In this document: positions 1-8,886 of the stretch, piece after piece
How positions within the stretch are numbered: the stretch's first letter is position 1
Layout: each line of letters opens with the position of its first letter
NCBI RefSeq assembly: GCF_015160855.1
Contig: NZ_CP063373.1
Span: forward strand, 2,480,001 to 2,544,000
Reading direction: 5' to 3'
DNA from: Streptomyces ferrugineus
GTDB taxonomy: Bacteria > Actinomycetota > Actinomycetes > Streptomycetales > Streptomycetaceae
Length of the DNA stretch: 64,000 nt
The notes under the pieces: model-generated
What the model was told of the DNA's origin: nothing
Seen by the model: the letters and a program-made list of their open reading frames with translations, nothing else
Databases searched by the model: none
Translations under genes and position numbers: made by a program

Positions 1-7
1 CAAACGC

Positions 8-34
8 CGAAGGCCGCCCCTCGGGCGGCCTTCG
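8..34 (+). terminator. Intrinsic terminator hairpin of a gene left of the window
   Basis: A 12-bp perfect stem (positions 8-19 with 23-34) closes a 3-nt loop. No gene precedes it in the window, so it most likely ends a transcript entering from the left. It lacks a clear T run, which is common in GC-rich actinomycetes. Confidence 0.6.
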
Positions 35-121
35 CGAAGTCTGTCGTACGCGCAGTCAGTGGGCCGCCGGATGAGCGGTCCACCACCAGGTCTGGGTCGA
101 ATGCGCGAACATGCGAGGCAC

Positions 122-177
122 CCTACCCCATGTCCGAGGCGTGTACCCCGTGTCTCAATTGCTGGGCATGGGGTAGG
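122..177. repeat. 11-bp inverted repeat in the DAHP synthase leader
   Basis: CCTACCCCATG (122-132) and CATGGGGTAGG (167-177) are perfect reverse complements separated by 34 nt. They lie just upstream of the DAHP synthase start at 209. They could form a leader hairpin or be a paired protein binding site. No terminator or leader peptide with aromatic codons was evident. Function unknown. Confidence 0.5.
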
Positions 178-208
178 ACGCCCGACACGACCCCGTAATG
201 TTGAGGTC

Positions 209-1561
209 GTGACCGTGAACGCTAAGACCAGCGCAAGCGCTGGCAACACCTGGCGAGACCTGCCCGCGGCGCAGCAGCCCGAGTACCCCGACCTTGAGGC
301 TCTGCGCGCAGTCGTTGCGGACCTCGAGTCGTATCCGCCGCTCGTCTTCGCGGGCGAGTGCGATCAGCTGCGCGCCCGGATGGCGGCCGTCGCCAAGGGA
401 GAGGCGTTCCTTCTCCAGGGCGGCGACTGTGCCGAGGCCTTCGACGCGGTCTCGGCCGACCAGATCCGCAACAAGCTGAAGACCCTGCTCCAGATGGGCG
501 CCGTGCTGACGTACGCCGCCTCGGTGCCGGTCGTGAAGGTCGGCCGCATCGCCGGCCAGTACTCCAAGCCGCGCTCCAAGCCGACCGAGACCCGCGACGG
601 CGTGACCCTGCCGACCTACCGCGGCGACTCCGTCAACGGCTTCGACTTCACCGAGGCCGCCCGCGTCCCGGACCCCGAGCGCCTGAAGCGGATGTACAAC
701 GCCTCCGCCTCCACGCTCAACCTGGTGCGCGCCTTCACCACCGGCGGCTACGCCGACCTGCGCCAGGTGCACGCCTGGAACCAGGACTTCGTGAAGTCCT
801 CCCCGTCCGGTCAGCGCTACGAGCAGCTCGCGCGCGAGATCGACAACGCGCTGAACTTCATGCACGCCTGCGGGGCCGACCCGGAGGAGTTCAAGACGGT
901 CGAGTTCTACTCCTCGCACGAGGCGCTGCTGCTCGACTACGAGTCGGCGCTGACCAGGGTCGACTCCCGCACCGGGCAGCTGTACGACGTCTCGGCGCAC
1001 ATGGTGTGGGTCGGTGAGCGCACCCGGCAGCTGGACCACGCGCACATCGAGTTCGCCTCGCAGATCCGCAACCCGATCGGCATCAAGCTCGGCCCGACGA
1101 CGACGGCCGAGGAGGCGCTGCAGTACATCGACCGCCTGGACCCGGAGCGCGAGCCGGGCCGGCTGACGTTCATCGTCCGCATGGGCGCGGACAAGATCCG
1201 CGACCGGCTTCCCGAGCTGGTCGAGAAGGTCACGGCGTCCGGCGCCACGGTGGCCTGGGTGACCGACCCGATGCACGGCAACACCTTCGAGGCGGCCTCC
1301 GGCCACAAGACCCGCCGCTTCGACGACGTGCTCGACGAGGTCAAGGGCTTCTTCGAGGTCCACAAGGGCCTCGGCACCCACCCGGGCGGCATCCATGTCG
1401 AGCTCACCGGTGACGACGTCACCGAGTGCGTGGGCGGCGGCGACGAGATCTTCGTCGACGATCTGCACCAGCGCTACGAGACGGCCTGCGACCCGCGTCT
1501 GAACCGCAGCCAGTCGCTCGACCTGGCGTTCCTCGTCGCGGAGATGTACAGGGACCAGTGA
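209..1561 (+). CDS. Class II 3-deoxy-7-phosphoheptulonate (DAHP) synthase
   Basis: This 450-aa cytoplasmic enzyme condenses phosphoenolpyruvate and erythrose 4-phosphate to DAHP, the first step of the shikimate pathway to Trp, Tyr and Phe. The protein matches the plant-like class II family along its whole length, with the conserved FLLQGGDCAEAF block near residue 70 and the RMGADKIRDRLP and TDPMHGNT blocks towards the C-terminus. The frame is open upstream to 59, but the GTG at 209 gives the normal length and an N-terminus of VTVNAKTS; a second in-frame GTG lies at 215. The gene stands alone between an inverted-repeat leader and a strong terminator. Family naming varies (aroH or aroG), so no symbol is given. 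In mycobacteria the orthologue also lies close to a PASTA kinase and metF, as here. Confidence 0.95.
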   Translation: MTVNAKTSASAGNTWRDLPAAQQPEYPDLEALRAVVADLESYPPLVFAGECDQLRARMAAVAKGEAFLLQGGDCAEAFDAVSADQIRNKLKTLLQMGAVLTYAASVPVVKVGRIAGQYSKPRSKPTETRDGVTLPTYRGDSVNGFDFTEAARVPDPERLKRMYNASASTLNLVRAFTTGGYADLRQVHAWNQDFVKSSPSGQRYEQLAREIDNALNFMHACGADPEEFKTVEFYSSHEALLLDYESALTRVDSRTGQLYDVSAHMVWVGERTRQLDHAHIEFASQIRNPIGIKLGPTTTAEEALQYIDRLDPEREPGRLTFIVRMGADKIRDRLPELVEKVTASGATVAWVTDPMHGNTFEAASGHKTRRFDDVLDEVKGFFEVHKGLGTHPGGIHVELTGDDVTECVGGGDEIFVDDLHQRYETACDPRLNRSQSLDLAFLVAEMYRDQ

Positions 1562-1589
1562 CAGGATCGCCTGTTACCGGGACATGAGT

Positions 1590-1619
1590 GGGGCGCGGAT
1601 CACATACGATCCGCGCCCC
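1590..1619 (+). terminator. Terminator of the DAHP synthase gene
   Basis: A 12-bp perfect stem, GGGGCGCGGATC (1590-1601) pairing with GATCCGCGCCCC (1608-1619), encloses a 6-nt loop 28 nt after the stop codon. No long T tract follows. Confidence 0.8.
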
Positions 1620-1654
1620 GCGGCACTTTTACGGTTCCTATGAGCCGGGTAAGG

Positions 1655-1673
1655 TTAGGTTAGCCTCACCGAT
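1655..1673. promoter_or_regulatory. Iron box (DmdR/DtxR-type operator) upstream of bfd
   Basis: TTAGGTTAGCCTCACCGAT closely matches the 19-bp Streptomyces iron-box consensus TTAGGTTAGGCTCACCTAA, with differences concentrated at the right end. It sits 41 bp upstream of the bfd start, where an iron-loaded DmdR1 repressor would block transcription. The match is visible; binding by DmdR is inferred from the family. Confidence 0.8.
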
Positions 1674-1713
1674 CAAGGGGATGGCACATCGATCCCGCCG
1701 GGAGGTGAACCGC

Positions 1714-1938
1714 GTGTACGTCTGCAGTTGCTTCGGCATCACCGAGCAGCAGGTCAAGAAGCACGCGGAGGACGGCGCCTGCACCCCCCGCCAGATAGCG
1801 TCCGCCTGCAAGGCGGGCACGGACTGCGGATCGTGCGTGCGCCGTATTCAGGCGCTCCTGGGCAGGGGCGCGTGCCCCCGCCGTGAGCTGGCCGACCAGG
1901 GCAAGCCGATGCTCACCGACCTGGCGGACGCGGCCTAG
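1714..1938 (+). CDS. bfd: Bacterioferritin-associated ferredoxin
   Basis: This 74-aa BFD-like [2Fe-2S] protein is expected to donate electrons to bacterioferritin heme so that stored Fe(III) is released as Fe(II). The four cluster cysteines are visible as CSC near the N-terminus (VYVCSCFG) and CxxC (DCGSC) near residue 37, with a Cys-containing C-terminal part as well. The GTG at 1714 follows a strong Shine-Dalgarno sequence, GGAGGTGA, at 1701-1708. An iron box upstream implies induction when iron is scarce. The gene converges on bfr and their stop codons overlap within CTAG at 1935-1938. The pairing of Bfd with Bfr fits the known iron-mobilisation partnership. Confidence 0.93.
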   Translation: MYVCSCFGITEQQVKKHAEDGACTPRQIASACKAGTDCGSCVRRIQALLGRGACPRRELADQGKPMLTDLADAA

Positions 1939-2411
1939 CTCGGCTGCTCGATCTGCTGCGCGATGTACAGCGCCTCACCGAGCTTGTCGATCAGCTCCAG
2001 CTGTGTGTCCAGGTAGTCGATGTGGTGCTCCTCGTCCTCGAGGATCGATTCGAAGATGTTCGCCGACGTGACGTCGCCCTTGGCGCGCATCACCTCGATG
2101 CCGCGCTTGAGGCGGTCGATCGCCTCCACCTCGATCTGCCGGTCGGCCTGGAACATCTCGGTGACCGTCTGGCCGACCCGCACATGGAACAGCCGCTGGT
2201 AGTTGGGCAAGCCGTCGAGCATGAGGATGCGCTCGGTGAGCTTGTCCGCGTGCTTCATCTCATCGATGGATTCCTCACGCGTGTACTTGGCGAGCTTCGT
2301 CCAGCCTTTGTTGTCCTGGATCCGGTAGTGCAGCCAGTACTGGTTGATCGCGGTGAGCTCACCGGTGAGCTGCTCGTTGAGGAATTCGAGGACCTCGGGG
2401 TCGCCCTGCAT
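1935..2411 (-). CDS. bfr: Bacterioferritin
   Basis: This 158-aa heme-containing ferritin oxidises Fe(II) and stores it as a mineral inside a 24-subunit shell. The four-helix-bundle ferroxidase ligands are present: E in GELTAINQY, ESIDEMKH in the second helix, and LEDEEHHID in the fourth. A Met in ERILMLDG sits where the heme-binding Met is expected. The ATG at 2409-2411 gives the usual length and N-terminus MQGDPEVLEFLN; the frame extends upstream to 2465 without a good site. Its stop overlaps that of the convergent bfd gene. A 17-bp palindrome lies upstream at 2494-2510 and could control it. Confidence 0.96.
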   Translation of the reverse strand: MQGDPEVLEFLNEQLTGELTAINQYWLHYRIQDNKGWTKLAKYTREESIDEMKHADKLTERILMLDGLPNYQRLFHVRVGQTVTEMFQADRQIEVEAIDRLKRGIEVMRAKGDVTSANIFESILEDEEHHIDYLDTQLELIDKLGEALYIAQQIEQPS

Positions 2412-2493
2412 CGCTTCGGGCTCCTTCCAAGCGGGGAACTGGCAGGTTGCGCCGCATGATTGCACCGGCGATAAAGATCGTCCAGTAAGTCTT

Positions 2494-2510
2494 CACTTAG
2501 TAAGTAAGTG
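2494..2510. promoter_or_regulatory. Candidate operator: palindrome between bfr and the Mo-oxidoreductase gene
   Basis: CACTTA-gtaag-TAAGTG is a perfect 6-5-6 inverted repeat in an unusually AT-rich stretch of the divergent intergenic region. CTTAGT occurs at 2496-2501 and again at 2515-2520. It does not match the iron box seen upstream of bfd. The regulator is unknown. Confidence 0.45.
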
Positions 2511-2586
2511 CATGCTTAGTCCGTTTTGAGATGAATTGCTGAGGGTGGGGTCAAGCGCACTGCTTCGGGTCTGTCAGGATGGAGTC

Positions 2587-3219
2587 ATGGGTCAGCCGGT
2601 GGAGCGCGAAACTGGAGAAGCGGCACACTCCGAGCTTCCGCCGGGACAGCGGCTGCAGCGCGGCTGGCCGGTCACGCACTACGGCCCCGTCCCGAAGTTC
2701 CGTCCCGAACGCTGGGAGTTCAGGGTGTTCGGGGCCACCGCCGACGGCGAGAAGCACTGCTGGACCCACGAGGAGTTCACGGCCCTGCCGTACACCACCG
2801 TCGTCGCCGATCTGCACTGCGTCACGAAGTTCAGCATGCTCGGCGCGGAGTGGGGCGGCATCCCGGCCCGTACGATCCTGGAGATCGCCCCGCCCGCGCC
2901 GGCTGTCACCCATGTGATGGTCTGGGCCGAATACGGCTTCAGCTCCAACCTGCGCCTGGACGACTTCGCCTCCGAGCGCACCATCTTCGCCACCCACAAG
3001 GACGGCGAACTGCTCACCGCGGAGCACGGTTTCCCCCTCCGTCTGGTCGTCCCCCATCTGTACGCCTGGAAGGGGCCCAAGTGGGTCCGCGGCGTGGAGT
3101 ACATGACCGCCGACCGCCGCGGCTTCTGGGAGGAGCGCGGGTATCACAACATCGGCGATCCGTGGAAGGAACAGCGGTACTCGTACCAGGAGGAGCCCGG
3201 GGACGGGCCCGAGCTCTGA
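2587..3219 (+). CDS. Molybdopterin-dependent oxidoreductase, sulfite oxidase/YedY-like
   Basis: This 210-aa protein matches the catalytic molybdopterin-binding domain of the sulfite oxidase family. The Cys in VVADLHCVTKFS (about residue 80) is the expected molybdenum ligand. Other family blocks include RPERWEFRVFG at the start and WKGPKWVRGVEYM near the end, where the domain contacts the pterin. No Tat or Sec signal is present, so a cytoplasmic location is likely, unlike exported MsrP (YedY). The ATG at 2587 follows GGATGGAG and gives MGQPVERETG. It is divergent from bfr. The substrate cannot be told from sequence. Confidence 0.85.
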   Translation: MGQPVERETGEAAHSELPPGQRLQRGWPVTHYGPVPKFRPERWEFRVFGATADGEKHCWTHEEFTALPYTTVVADLHCVTKFSMLGAEWGGIPARTILEIAPPAPAVTHVMVWAEYGFSSNLRLDDFASERTIFATHKDGELLTAEHGFPLRLVVPHLYAWKGPKWVRGVEYMTADRRGFWEERGYHNIGDPWKEQRYSYQEEPGDGPEL

Positions 3220-3271
3220 CACTGCCGGTAAGCTCGTTGTTCGTTACTACGACCACGTGCAGGGGGCCCCG

Positions 3272-3547
3272 ATGGCAGTGTTCAGCGTGATCTTCTCGGA
3301 GGCCGCGGCGCGTGTGCGCGACAGTCTCCCGGACGACCGCCGTGAGCTGCTCCAGCGTGGCCTCGCCATACTGACCACCGACCCCCGCACCAAGGTCTCG
3401 TCGCCGATCTCCGGTGACGAGAACACGCGCTCCCTCGCACTGACCCACACCATGGCCATCGAGTACGTCGTCAGCGACGGGCTGCTGATCGTGCTCGTGG
3501 TGCACCTCGTCGACACGGCCCACGTTCTGTTCGAAAACGAGGACTGA
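3272..3547 (+). CDS. Small conserved-looking protein, possibly RelE/ParE-like fold
   Basis: I do not recognise this 91-aa protein with certainty. It begins MAVFSVIFSEAAARVRDSL and continues through amphipathic helices to strand-like segments (IEYVVSDGLLIVLVVHLVD). That helix-helix-then-strands order recalls the RelE/ParE toxin fold, but no partner antitoxin gene is adjacent and no catalytic residues can be assigned. The ATG at 3272 has AGGGGG about 6 nt upstream; an in-frame GTG at 3257 is a weaker alternative. The gene lies 52 nt after the Mo-oxidoreductase gene and converges on nfo 9 nt away. Codon use is normal for the window. Confidence 0.75.
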   Translation: MAVFSVIFSEAAARVRDSLPDDRRELLQRGLAILTTDPRTKVSSPISGDENTRSLALTHTMAIEYVVSDGLLIVLVVHLVDTAHVLFENED

Positions 3548-3556
3548 CCCGGAGTC

Positions 3557-4450
3557 TCAGCCGTCCCGGAGCTTCTTCAGCCGCTCCACGTCCGCCGCGT
3601 GCCCTTCCTTCCCGCCGGGCGTCTCGATGACCAGCGGTACGCCCTCGGTGGCGGGGTGCGTCATCAGCGCCCGGAACGGGTCCTCGCCGATGTGGCCCGC
3701 GCCGATGTTCTCGTGCCGGTCCTTGTGGGCGCCCACGACGTCCTTGGAGTCGTTGGCGTGGATCAGCTTCAGCCGGCCCTCGCCGACGGTGTCCACCAGC
3801 AGGTCGAGTGTCCGGTGCATGCCGGACGGGCCCGTCAGGTCGTGACCGGCGGCGAAGACATGGCAGGTGTCCAGGCACACGCCCAGCTTCGGATGGGCGT
3901 CCAGCGCCTCGAAGTACGGCTCGAAGTCCCAGGTGCGGGAGCAGAGCGAGGAGCCCTGGCCGGCCGTCGACTCCAGCAGCAGAAACGGGTCGTCGTCGTG
4001 GGTCAGCTCCTCCAGCAGCGGCAGCATGTGCTCGCGCACCTGGCGCAGGGCCACCGACCGCTCCCGGCCGCCGGTCGCGCTGCCCGTGTGCACGACCACG
4101 CCCAGCGCCCCGATCTCCCGCCCGCGGCGCAGCGAGTGCCGCAGCGACTGCACCGACTTCTCGACGGTGGCCTCGGTGTGCGAGCCGAAGTTGATCAGAT
4201 ACGGCGCGTGCACATACGCCGGGATCGACTCGGCCTCGCACACCGCGCGGAACTCCTCGTCCTGCCGCGGATTCCCGGCGGGCGTGGCCCAGCCGCGCGG
4301 GTTGGCGACGAAGACCTGGACGGTCTCCGCCTTCAGGTCGTGGGCGTAGGTGAGCCCGACGGAGCTGAGGCCGCCGGCCACGGGGACGTGGCTGCCGACG
4401 GGGTTGCGGGAGGGGCCCGCGAGGGCGGTGCCGGACTGCTGCTTTCTCAC
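3557..4450 (-). CDS. nfo: Deoxyribonuclease IV (AP endonuclease, Nfo family)
   Basis: This 297-aa TIM-barrel enzyme cleaves DNA 5' of abasic sites and other damaged ends in base excision repair, using three zinc ions. The metal ligands are recognisable in order: VHAPYL, VVHTGS, LLESTAGQG, CLDTCHVFAAGHD, LIHANDS, DRHENIGAGHIG and VIETPGGKEG. The GTG start at 4450 was chosen because the family fold begins at RNPVGSHVPVAGGL, about residue 15; the first dozen residues are not conserved and a slightly later start cannot be excluded. It is transcribed away from the kinase gene's 3' end with a 57-nt gap, so it may be cotranscribed with it. Confidence 0.93.
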   Translation of the reverse strand: MRKQQSGTALAGPSRNPVGSHVPVAGGLSSVGLTYAHDLKAETVQVFVANPRGWATPAGNPRQDEEFRAVCEAESIPAYVHAPYLINFGSHTEATVEKSVQSLRHSLRRGREIGALGVVVHTGSATGGRERSVALRQVREHMLPLLEELTHDDDPFLLLESTAGQGSSLCSRTWDFEPYFEALDAHPKLGVCLDTCHVFAAGHDLTGPSGMHRTLDLLVDTVGEGRLKLIHANDSKDVVGAHKDRHENIGAGHIGEDPFRALMTHPATEGVPLVIETPGGKEGHAADVERLKKLRDG

Positions 4451-4507
4451 CCGTTCAGGGTGCCATGCGGTCCGGCCTGCCTGTTCACCGGCCGATGAGG
4501 GGCTTCC

Positions 4508-6445
4508 TCACCGGATGGTGATCGTGATCGTCGACCCCTTCGGTGCCGTCTTGCCGCCCTTCACGGACTGCTTCTTGACCGTGTCGCCGAACAGCCCGAG
4601 CAGGCCGCGGTCCTCGTCGACCGCGAAGCCGGCGGCCTCCAGCTCGGCCTTGGCGTCGTCGACGTTGTCGCCCACCACGTCCGGCACCTCGATCATCTCG
4701 GGTCCCTTGGACAGCGTCAGCGTCACGGTGTCGCCCTCGGCGGCCTGCCCGCCCTCGGCCGGCGACTGCCGGGCGACCTGGCCGGCGTCGAACTCGGAGT
4801 TGACCCGCTCGGAGGCGACCTTCACCTTCAGGCCGGCCTCCTCCAGGTCCGCCTTCGCGTCGGCCAGGCTCTCGCCGGTGACGCCCGGGACGTCCACCGG
4901 GCGGCCCTTGCTGACGACCAGCGCGACCGCGGAGCCGGAGCGGACCTTGGTGCCGGTCCCGGGGTCCGAGGAGAGGACGGAACCCCTGGTGACGTCGTCG
5001 TTGAACTCCCGGGTCACCATGCCCGGCTGGAGTCCGGCCTCCTTCAGCTCGGCCTTCGCCTTGGCCAGCGGGTAGCCCTCCAGATCGGGCACCTTCACCG
5101 TCTCCGGGCCCGCCGAGATGACCAGCGACACGGAGTCGTTGTGCCGTATGCGGGCGCCCGTCTTCGGGTCCGTGCTGATGACGGCGCCGCGCTTGACGGT
5201 GTCGCTGTAGGACCGCTCCACCTTGCCGACCTCGAGCCCGGCCTCCGCCAGCCGGTCCCGGGCCTGCGCCTCGGTCTTGGACAACAGCGGCGGGACCTGG
5301 GTGAACTGGCCGGAGTTGATGTACCAGATGCCGACGCCCAGGCCGAGGGCCAGCAGCACGGCGGTGACGACGACCAGCGGGCCGCGCGGCCGGCGCGGAG
5401 TGCGCGACCGGCGCCCGGGCGGCGGAGGCGGCGGGGCCTCCAGCCGGCTGGTGCGGTGGAAGACGGCCTCGGGCTCGTCCCCGTTCACCGGCAGCGGGCG
5501 TTGGATGTTCAGCGCGCGCGGGATCACGCTCGTACGGTCGTCGGCGTTGCTGTGCTCCGCCGTGAGCGCCTGCGGCGGCACCGCGTCGAGCTGCTCCGCG
5601 CTCAGCCCGGCCCGTGCCTCCCGGGCCAGGGCCAGCAGCGCCACGGCGTCGTACGGGCGGAGCTGCGGGGAGCGCGCGGTGGCCGACGCGACCAGCTCGT
5701 CCAGCTCGTACGCCATCCCCGGCACGATCGCCGAGGGCGGCGGGACGTCCTCGTGCAGATGCTTGTAGAGCACCACCGCGGGGGAGTCCCCGTCGTGCGG
5801 CTTCTCGCCGGTGAGCATCTCGTAGAAGACGACACCGCACGCGTACACGTCGACCCGGGCGTCCGCGGCGCCGGGCTGCTCGATCTGCTCGGGCGCGAGA
5901 TAGGAGACGGTGCCGAGGACGGCGCCGGTGGTGCTGGTCACGGTGTCCACGGACCGCACGAGTCCGAAGTCGGCGACCTTGACCCGTCCGTCGTCCCCTA
6001 TCAGGACGTTCTCCGGCTTCATGTCCCGGTGCACGAACCCGGCCCGGTGCGCGGCGCCGAGCGCGGCGAGCACCGGCTCCAGGATGTCCAGGGCGGCCCG
6101 GGGCTGCAGCGCCCCGCGCTCGCGCAGCACGTCACGCAGGGTGCAGCCCGCGACGTACTCCATGGCGAGATAGACGTACGACCCGTCGGTGCCCTGGTCG
6201 AAGACCTGCACCACGTTCGGATGCGCCAGCCGGGCGACGGACTTCGCCTCCCGGATGAACCGCTCGACGAACGCCCCGTCCACTGCCAGCGCGGGGTGCA
6301 TCACCTTGAGCGCGAGCACGCGGTCCAGGCGGGTGTCCAGGGCCCGGTAGACCGTGGCCATCCCGCCGACCGCGATCCGCGCGTCCACGCGATACCGGCC
6401 GTCGAGCACCTGCCCGACCAGAGGGTCCTGAAGGGTCGTATCCAC
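4508..6445 (-). CDS. PknL-like transmembrane Ser/Thr protein kinase with four PASTA domains
   Basis: This 645-aa receptor kinase has an N-terminal Hanks-type kinase domain (about residues 15-280), a proline/arginine-rich linker, one membrane helix (about 355-375) and four extracellular PASTA repeats (about 380-645). Catalytic residues are in place: K47 in LALKVMHP, HRDMKPEN at 139-146, DFG at 159-161 and APE in LAPEQIEQ. The activation loop TVTSTTG offers phosphorylation sites. PASTA repeats bind muropeptides or lipid II in related kinases, which fits the nearby cell-wall cluster. The GTG at 6445 starts VDTTLQDPLVG; the frame is open to 6535 but lacks conserved residues there. An Rv2175c-type gene, encoding the known PknL substrate family, lies 4 kb away. 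Confidence 0.93.
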   Translation of the reverse strand: MDTTLQDPLVGQVLDGRYRVDARIAVGGMATVYRALDTRLDRVLALKVMHPALAVDGAFVERFIREAKSVARLAHPNVVQVFDQGTDGSYVYLAMEYVAGCTLRDVLRERGALQPRAALDILEPVLAALGAAHRAGFVHRDMKPENVLIGDDGRVKVADFGLVRSVDTVTSTTGAVLGTVSYLAPEQIEQPGAADARVDVYACGVVFYEMLTGEKPHDGDSPAVVLYKHLHEDVPPPSAIVPGMAYELDELVASATARSPQLRPYDAVALLALAREARAGLSAEQLDAVPPQALTAEHSNADDRTSVIPRALNIQRPLPVNGDEPEAVFHRTSRLEAPPPPPPGRRSRTPRRPRGPLVVVTAVLLALGLGVGIWYINSGQFTQVPPLLSKTEAQARDRLAEAGLEVGKVERSYSDTVKRGAVISTDPKTGARIRHNDSVSLVISAGPETVKVPDLEGYPLAKAKAELKEAGLQPGMVTREFNDDVTRGSVLSSDPGTGTKVRSGSAVALVVSKGRPVDVPGVTGESLADAKADLEEAGLKVKVASERVNSEFDAGQVARQSPAEGGQAAEGDTVTLTLSKGPEMIEVPDVVGDNVDDAKAELEAAGFAVDEDRGLLGLFGDTVKKQSVKGGKTAPKGSTITITIR

Positions 6446-6563
6446 GCAGGTGAGTGTAGGGGCCGACACCGACACGCCAGCCGGTTCGGCCGGGATCGGG
6501 GCGGTACTGCAGCCGACCTGTGACGGATGCCTCATTGATCGAAGGGCTTCGTCGAACGTGCGT

Positions 6564-7361
<798 letters not shown>

Positions 7362-7562
7362 TCAGCCTCCTTGGACGGCGGTGAGGACCTCGACGCGATC
7401 TCCCTCGGAGAGGGGCGTCGACGGCCACTGCGCGCGCGGGACGACGGTTTCGTTGAGAGCGGCGGCCACTCCGGAGGGCGCCGCGGTGAGCATGCGTACG
7501 GCGACGTCGAGCGCCGTACCGGGAGCGACCTCCCGCCGCTCACCGTTGAGGGAGATGTTCAT
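7362..7562 (-). CDS. thiS: Sulfur carrier protein ThiS
   Basis: This 66-aa ubiquitin-fold carrier ends in the diagnostic Gly-Gly (LTAVQGG). The terminal glycine is adenylated and converted to the thiocarboxylate that supplies sulfur to ThiG. The N-terminus MNISLNGERREV is typical. Its start overlaps the thiO stop by 4 nt, indicating translational coupling. No adenylyltransferase (thiF) is in the window, so activation must come from elsewhere. Confidence 0.96.
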   Translation of the reverse strand: MNISLNGERREVAPGTALDVAVRMLTAAPSGVAAALNETVVPRAQWPSTPLSEGDRVEVLTAVQGG

Positions 7563-8725
7563 GCCGGCTGCTCCGTGAGGGCGGCGCCGGCGAACCGCCG
7601 GGACGTGAACGCGCGGGCCTCCTCGGGGAGTTCACCGGTGGCCAGGACCTGCGCCATGACGTCCCCGGTGACCGGCGTCAGCAGCACGCCGTTGCGGTAG
7701 TGCCCGGTGGCCAGCGACAGCCCGTCCAGCTCGGTCGGCCCGAGCAGCGGCGCGTTGTCGGGGGAGCCGGGGCGCAGACCGGCCCGGGCCTCGGTGAGCG
7801 GCAGCTCGGTGATGCCCGGCACCAGCTCATGGGCGTCGCGCAGCAGCTCGTACACCCCGCCCGCGGTCACCGTCGTGTCCCAGCCCAGCTCCTCGCTCGT
7901 CGCCCCGACGACCAGCTCCCCGCTCTGGCGCGGCACCAGATACACCTGGCTGCCGCGCACCACGGCCCGCACGGTACGGCTCAGGAACGGCGCGTACCGC
8001 TGCGGCACGGTCAGCCGCAGCACCTGTCCCTTCACGGGGCGCACGGGCGGCAGTACGTCGTCCGGGACGCCCGCGAGGCGCCCGCTGAGGCTGCCCGCCG
8101 CCAGGACCACCTGGCCGGCGCCCAGCCCGGTGCCGTCCGTCGTGGTGACTCCGGCGGCCCGGTCCCGTACGACGTCGAGGCGCTCGGCCCAGGTGCGGTG
8201 GAAGACGACCCCCGCCCGCTCGCACGCGGCCACCAGCGCCCCGGCCAGCCGCCGCGGGTCGATCTGGTGGTCGCCGTCCACCCGCAGCCCCCCGCGCACC
8301 CCGGGCGCGAGCATCGGCTCCAGGCGCCGGCACTCGCGGCCCGACAGCCACTCGGAGTCCAGCCCCGACCGGCGTTGCAGGGCGTGCAGGTCGCGCAGAT
8401 GGGCGCGGTCGTCGGCGTCCAGCGCGACGGCGAGCGTGCCGCACCGGCGGTAGCCGAGGTCATGGCCGGTGAACTCGGTCAGCTCGGCCGCGAAGTCCGG
8501 GTAACGGCGGGCCGACTCCAGGTTCAGGCCCAGCAGGGTCTGCTCGCCGTAGTGCAGTTCCGTGACGGCGGCCAGCATCCCGGCGGCCACCTGGGCGGCC
8601 CCGCCGCCCGGCTCGGGGTCCACGACGGCCGTGGTGAACCCGCGTCCCGCGGCCCGCCACGCCGTGACCAGACCGATGATTCCGCCCCCGATGACGAGGA
8701 CGTCTGACGTTCGCGTACGCGACAT
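7559..8725 (-). CDS. thiO: Glycine oxidase ThiO
   Basis: This 388-aa FAD-dependent amine oxidase of the DAO family converts glycine to dehydroglycine (iminoacetate), the glycine-derived precursor of the thiazole ring in aerobic bacteria. The dinucleotide-binding motif VLVIGGGIIGLVTAWRAA is at residues 9-26, and the C-terminal RAGLRPGSPDNAPLLGPT and GHYRNGVLLTP blocks are family hallmarks. The ATG at 8725 lies just below the TPP riboswitch; its ribosome site GGAGGGG (about 8736-8743) overlaps the aptamer's 3' side, so TPP binding probably blocks translation. Confidence 0.96.
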   Translation of the reverse strand: MSRTRTSDVLVIGGGIIGLVTAWRAAGRGFTTAVVDPEPGGGAAQVAAGMLAAVTELHYGEQTLLGLNLESARRYPDFAAELTEFTGHDLGYRRCGTLAVALDADDRAHLRDLHALQRRSGLDSEWLSGRECRRLEPMLAPGVRGGLRVDGDHQIDPRRLAGALVAACERAGVVFHRTWAERLDVVRDRAAGVTTTDGTGLGAGQVVLAAGSLSGRLAGVPDDVLPPVRPVKGQVLRLTVPQRYAPFLSRTVRAVVRGSQVYLVPRQSGELVVGATSEELGWDTTVTAGGVYELLRDAHELVPGITELPLTEARAGLRPGSPDNAPLLGPTELDGLSLATGHYRNGVLLTPVTGDVMAQVLATGELPEEARAFTSRRFAGAALTEQPA

Positions 8726-8739
8726 GGGCGTCCAGCCCC

Positions 8740-8827
8740 TCCCTTCGCCGGCATGACCCGGATCAGGTTCGTACGGTCGGAGGCCGCCAGCCTCCCTCTC
8801 AGCCCGGTCCGTCCGGGCTCCCGCGAG
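8740..8827 (-). ncRNA. TPP riboswitch (THI element) of the thiOSG operon
   Basis: Read on the minus strand the segment holds the TPP aptamer signatures: GGGAGCCC...GGGCTGAGAGG for the pyrimidine-binding arm and GAACCTGATCCGGGTCATGCC followed by GGCGAAGGGA for the other arm. It ends directly at the thiO Shine-Dalgarno region, and no intrinsic terminator follows, so control at translation is the likely mode. Confidence 0.95.
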
Positions 8828-8886
8828 TGCTCTACGGTGGCCACCCTAGCCCGCCCCCGTATGTCTCAGTAAGGGAGCCGCAGCCC

